NCBI GenBank assembly: GCA_016124425.1
Contig: WGNT01000055.1
Location: 1 to 34,657 of the forward strand
Direction of reading: 5' to 3'
Source of the DNA: Cytophagales bacterium
Lineage (GTDB): Bacteria > Bacteroidota > Bacteroidia > Cytophagales > Cyclobacteriaceae
DNA: 34,657 bases
Part shown: positions 31,902-34,657 of the stretch, piece after piece
Position numbering within the stretch: position 1 is the first letter of the stretch
Layout: each line of letters begins with the position of its first letter
The notes under the pieces: model-generated
The model's input: only the letters and a program-made list of their open reading frames with translations
The model's database searches: none
Told to the model about the DNA's origin: nothing
Position numbers and translations under genes: made by a program

Positions 31902-32513
31902 CTAGAGGTTGTTTTCTCGCACGCCTAGCAGGTTTGCTAATTCCCCTAAATCCTCAAACCTATCCACATCGCTCAATAGCGGCAGTGTATGTACGTCTAA
32001 GCCCAGCGATGTCGCTATTGCCATAGTATCCATGTATACGGTGTCTGTACTCCAGGTAATTCCATTAAATAGTTCTGGTGTCAGTTTGTTCATTCCAAGT
32101 AGGTAATAGCCGCCGTCTTTGGCAGGTCCAATAGCCACATCTTTAGAAGCAAGTACATCAAACGCATCGAGGATTATATTAGGCTGCAGCTCGTAACAGT
32201 CGGTACCTACAATCAACACTTGATCATGTCCGGAAGCGAAGACTTCTGCGAATGCCGCATGCATGCGTTGGCCCAAGTTACCATGTTTTTGGGTTCTGAC
32301 GTAATAATTAGGCAGCTTTAAATAGGTCAGATCCGGCTCCCCAGAAAAGTAGACATAAATGGCTGAGGCTATGCCGGCCAGTTGCCGATGGGTATGTTCC
32401 ACAAGGAATTGGTATACGCGAAGGGCTTCATTTTCTCCGACACGTGCGGCAAGTCTGGTTTTTACGTTTCCTGGGACAGGGGCTTTTTGAAGAACGATTA
32501 TTGCTTTTTTCAT
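31902..32513 (-). CDS. TIGR04282/DUF2064 glycosyltransferase-like protein
   Basis: I choose the ATG at 32513 (MKKAIIVLQKAPVPGNVKTRLA, the usual family start) over an upstream in-frame ATG at 32552, giving 203 residues. The GT-A-like nucleotidyl/glycosyl transferase fold shows PVPGNVKTRLA as the nucleotide loop, VLIVGTDCYELQPNIILDAFDVL with the DxD-like position, and VAIGPAKDGGYYLLGM. The C-terminal LPLLSDVDRFEDL is also conserved. The family was named from arsenosugar gene clusters, but most members, including this one, lie outside them, so the substrate is unknown. Confidence 0.88.
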   Translation of the reverse strand: MKKAIIVLQKAPVPGNVKTRLAARVGENEALRVYQFLVEHTHRQLAGIASAIYVYFSGEPDLTYLKLPNYYVRTQKHGNLGQRMHAAFAEVFASGHDQVLIVGTDCYELQPNIILDAFDVLASKDVAIGPAKDGGYYLLGMNKLTPELFNGITWSTDTVYMDTMAIATSLGLDVHTLPLLSDVDRFEDLGELANLLGVRENNL

Positions 32514-32559
32514 GCGTCTGTAAAGATAAAAAAATACTGTGATAACTAGCATAATGAAA

Positions 32560-32584
32560 ATGGGGAAGGGAAAACCTTCCCCAT
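32560..32584 (-). terminator. Probable intrinsic terminator of the Spy-like gene
   Basis: ATGGGGAAGG (32560-32569) and CCTTCCCCAT (32575-32584) form a perfect 10-bp stem with a 5-nt loop just downstream of the gene ending at 32593. The following T-run on the minus strand is short (TTTC), so termination may be partial. Confidence 0.65.
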
Positions 32585-32592
32585 AGTTAAAT

Positions 32593-33036
32593 TTAATTTG
32601 GACTTGTACTGTGAGGACCGCCGTTTCTCCCTTGTCGTCTGCCTCTATTAGAAGGACCCTCGGGGTGTTCTTTCCTGGAATCTCTCATATTTCCCCGCCG
32701 TCCTTGTTCTTCTTGCCTCATTTCTTCCCATTTTTGTTGTTGTTCCGGAGTGAGTACTTCGGCTATCTTCTCCTGATGCTTGGCCATGGATGCCTTTCTT
32801 TCTTGACTCATTTCATCCCGATTGGCCATTCTGTCTTGGATTTGTTGCAGTTGGATGTCATAGATTTCCTTTTTCTGGGTGTCACTTAATTCCAATGCTT
32901 CCGCCATACGCGTAGACATTCGCTCAGCGAGGGCTTCGGGGGTTCTATTCGGTGCCTCGGCATTGTTCCCTCTTTGTGCGTTGGAGTTGACTATTAGGCC
33001 GAGACTTAGGGTGAAGATAAACAATAGCTTTTTCAT
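32593..33036 (-). CDS. Spy/CpxP-like periplasmic protein
   Basis: A 147-residue protein with a signal peptide (KKLLFIFTLSLGLIVNSNAQ). The mature part is an all-helical, charged sequence with two LTxxQ-type motifs of the Spy/CpxP family: LELSDTQKKEIYDIQ at about 51-65 and LTPEQQQKWEEM at about 95-106. A basic Arg/Gly-rich tail of ~35 residues follows. CpxP/Spy proteins act as periplasmic chaperones or stress modulators; Bacteroidota members are mostly uncharacterised. It is monocistronic, bounded by a 356-bp upstream gap and a hairpin terminator. Confidence 0.82.
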   Translation of the reverse strand: MKKLLFIFTLSLGLIVNSNAQRGNNAEAPNRTPEALAERMSTRMAEALELSDTQKKEIYDIQLQQIQDRMANRDEMSQERKASMAKHQEKIAEVLTPEQQQKWEEMRQEEQGRRGNMRDSRKEHPEGPSNRGRRQGRNGGPHSTSPN

Positions 33037-33392
33037 GATTTTTTTTATTTAATTGGTTTATACGGATTAGACCAAAGCTGCTATGTAAAGTTTAATCTCC
33101 GACTTGGCTGCTATTGTTAATAAACCTTAACGATATCATTTAGGTGGTGTTAAGCTTTATGAATTTGGACTAGTAAGTGCCTTTGACAGCGAGGCGGGAG
33201 GCAATAGGCGAAGCTGTCATGTCTTCTGTACAAGCCGTAGCCGACGGGAGACCGGTTTCGGATACTCCCGTATCGAGATGGGTTTATAGGGTCTAGGTGT
33301 AGCTACATTTCTGAACGTCAACTAGAAGTAATGAGTCAATAAAGGTCGACTATAAAATCGTGCAGATTTATTGTCAAAAGGGGTTATGAAAA
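33037..33392. other. 356-bp intergenic region with two nested inverted repeats
   Basis: No gene is visible. It lies between the NADH dehydrogenase stop and the Spy-like gene start, both on the minus strand, and should hold the latter's promoter. I find no good TAnnTTTG with a -33 partner. Structures seen: TGACAGC (33184-33190) paired with GCTGTCA (33213-33219); and ACGGGAG (33244-33250) paired with CTCCCGT (33265-33271) enclosing CCG-GTTT-CGG. These could be a repeat element or a structured RNA. Confidence 0.5.
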
Positions 33393-34657
33393 TCAATGCG
33401 GAGACAGCTCTTTTTTGTTCCTATCGGTCCGTTGCCGTGGACGGATCAAAAGCCGTAAACTTGGATCAAAGGCGAGGTAGTTCCATGCCCAATCCATGAA
33501 TATGAAAAGTTTGTTTTTTACTCCCAGAATAGCCATAAGATGGACGAACAGCCAGGTGAGCCATGCTAGCACACCCTGAAAGCGAACAAAGGGGAGGTCT
33601 ACTACTGCAAGTTTTCTACCTATCGTAGCCATAGAGCCCAAGTCCTTGTAGCGAAAGGCTTTCCACGGTCTCCCTTTCTGTAGCGCTAGAAGGTTATTGC
33701 CCAAGTTGTCCGCCTGCTGTAAGGCTACCTGTGCTACCTGTGGATGTCCACGGGGATATTCCTCAGATGCACATATACATTGGTCTCCCAGCGCAAAAAT
33801 GGTTTCGGTATTTTGAAGCAAGTTGAACTCATTTACCACTAACCTCCCATTTGGCAGGACTTGGTCTGGTTTAATGCCATCGATTTGGTTTGGGGTAATT
33901 CCAGCAGCCCAAAGAAGGGTGTGCGTTGCGATGGGATCGCGGCCTTTAAGTGTTACCTCTTTTCCATCGTAATCCAGTACTTGGGTTTGAACCATCACCT
34001 CCACACCCAATTGCTCGAGGTACGCTTTGGCCTTGGATTTAGCCGGATCGGACATACTCGTCAACAGGCTTGGTCCTGCTTCAATAAGTACAACTTTCAT
34101 GTTCTTGAAATTGAGCTCGGGATAGTCTTTCGGAAAAACATTGTTTCGAAGTTCCGCCACAGCGCCGGCTAGTTCCACACCGGTGGGTCCACCACCAACG
34201 ATGACCACATTCATCATGGTTTTCCTTCGTTCCACATCTGCAATGTTGATGGCAGTTTCATAATTGGAAATGATTTTGTTGCGGATGTAGAGCGCCTCGG
34301 AAACCGACTTCATCGGACTGCTATATCGTTCGATGTTTTTCAGACCAAAGTAATTGGTATCAGCTCCCAAGGCCAAAATCAAGTAGTCATAATCAAGGTA
34401 GCCTACATGCGTATACACCCGGGAGGATTTTTCATCTATTCGCTCGGCCACTGCCATTCGGAAAATGATATTTTTGGATTTGTGAAACACCTTCCTCAAC
34501 GGAAATGATATGGCGCTTGGGCCGAGGCCGGAAGTAGCTACCTGATAGAAAAGAGGCTGAAACTGGTGGTAGTTATTCTTATCCAAAAGAATCACCTGGT
34601 AGTCAGAATTTCTGAGTTTTCTCGCCAGCTTAAGCCCGGCAAACCCCGCGCCAATAA
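33393..34657 (-). CDS. Type II NADH dehydrogenase / FAD-dependent oxidoreductase (5' end outside window)
   Basis: The frame is open to the window edge, so the first few residues are missing. About 420 residues are visible, close to full NDH-2 length. The FAD-binding motif IGAGFAGLKLARKL lies at the very edge, followed by VILLDKNNYHQFQPLFYQVATSGLGP, a strong NDH-2 signature. The NADH-binding motif is VVIVGGGPTGVELAGAVAEL, and TIFALGDQC is the second FAD motif. The C-terminal amphipathic and hydrophobic segment (AWLTWLFVHLMAILGVKNKLFIFMDW) anchors it to the inner membrane. It passes electrons from NADH to quinone without proton pumping. Confidence 0.93.
   Translation of the reverse strand, partial: IGAGFAGLKLARKLRNSDYQVILLDKNNYHQFQPLFYQVATSGLGPSAISFPLRKVFHKSKNIIFRMAVAERIDEKSSRVYTHVGYLDYDYLILALGADTNYFGLKNIERYSSPMKSVSEALYIRNKIISNYETAINIADVERRKTMMNVVIVGGGPTGVELAGAVAELRNNVFPKDYPELNFKNMKVVLIEAGPSLLTSMSDPAKSKAKAYLEQLGVEVMVQTQVLDYDGKEVTLKGRDPIATHTLLWAAGITPNQIDGIKPDQVLPNGRLVVNEFNLLQNTETIFALGDQCICASEEYPRGHPQVAQVALQQADNLGNNLLALQKGRPWKAFRYKDLGSMATIGRKLAVVDLPFVRFQGVLAWLTWLFVHLMAILGVKNKLFIFMDWAWNYLAFDPSLRLLIRPRQRTDRNKKELSPH

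Noticed and set aside
33126-33154. CTTAAC, ATTTAG and GTTAAG words upstream of the Spy-like gene as a third operator
   Set aside because: Spacing is 12 and 11 bp, the core is degenerate, the orientation faces away from the gene and no TAnnTTTG follows.

Overview
The window looks like a chromosome segment from a Bacteroidota bacterium, most likely order Cytophagales and perhaps Cyclobacteriaceae. This is inferred from protein families and gene order: a DAHP synthase/chorismate mutase fusion heading an aro-phe-tyr operon, LptD beside a secreted amidase, and DivIVA-like/FolB neighbours. The promoters also fit: several have the Bacteroidota -7 element TAnnTTTG, and Shine-Dalgarno sequences are mostly absent. 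I see no rRNA, tRNA, CRISPR array, transposase or phage gene.

Layout. 1-7.7 kb holds small housekeeping and poorly characterised genes: a partial NAD(P)-binding oxidoreductase, YkvA/DUF1232, an unassigned membrane-anchored protein, an IscA-like protein, DUF4268, folB, a DivIVA-like protein, a WD40 protein, a phosphopantetheinyl transferase, a redoxin, a SirB1-like protein and a cell-wall amidase. Two copies of a ~149-bp palindromic intergenic repeat lie here. 7.8-11.8 kb holds lptD and arginine deiminase (arcA), followed by a 590-bp gene-poor gap. 12.4-19.4 kb is one minus-strand aromatic amino-acid operon, transcribed aroF/chorismate mutase - aroB - aroA - DUF486 - pheA - aminotransferase - tyrA. 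Its leader encodes a 31-residue peptide with eight Phe/Tyr in nine consecutive positions, followed by mutually exclusive antiterminator and terminator pairings: a transcription attenuator not found by ordinary gene calling.

19.5-28.9 kb is a plus-strand envelope/metal-resistance island: an OmpR-type response regulator and histidine kinase, then a cytochrome b561-like protein, YceI, and an RND efflux system (CusA/CzcA-type pump, TolC, adaptor), ending in a small membrane protein whose 3' end looks broken. The regulator pair and the efflux operon each carry TTAAG-type direct repeats at an exact 11-bp period upstream of a TAnnTTTG element. This suggests one regulator controls itself and the efflux operon. 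A P-type ATPase without a CPx heavy-metal motif follows.

31.9-34.7 kb holds a DUF2064 glycosyltransferase-like protein, a Spy/CpxP-like periplasmic protein and a type II NADH dehydrogenase that runs off the window end.

Standout observations are the Phe/Tyr attenuator, whose leader peptide appears nearly leaderless, and the paired 11-bp operators that define a small regulon.
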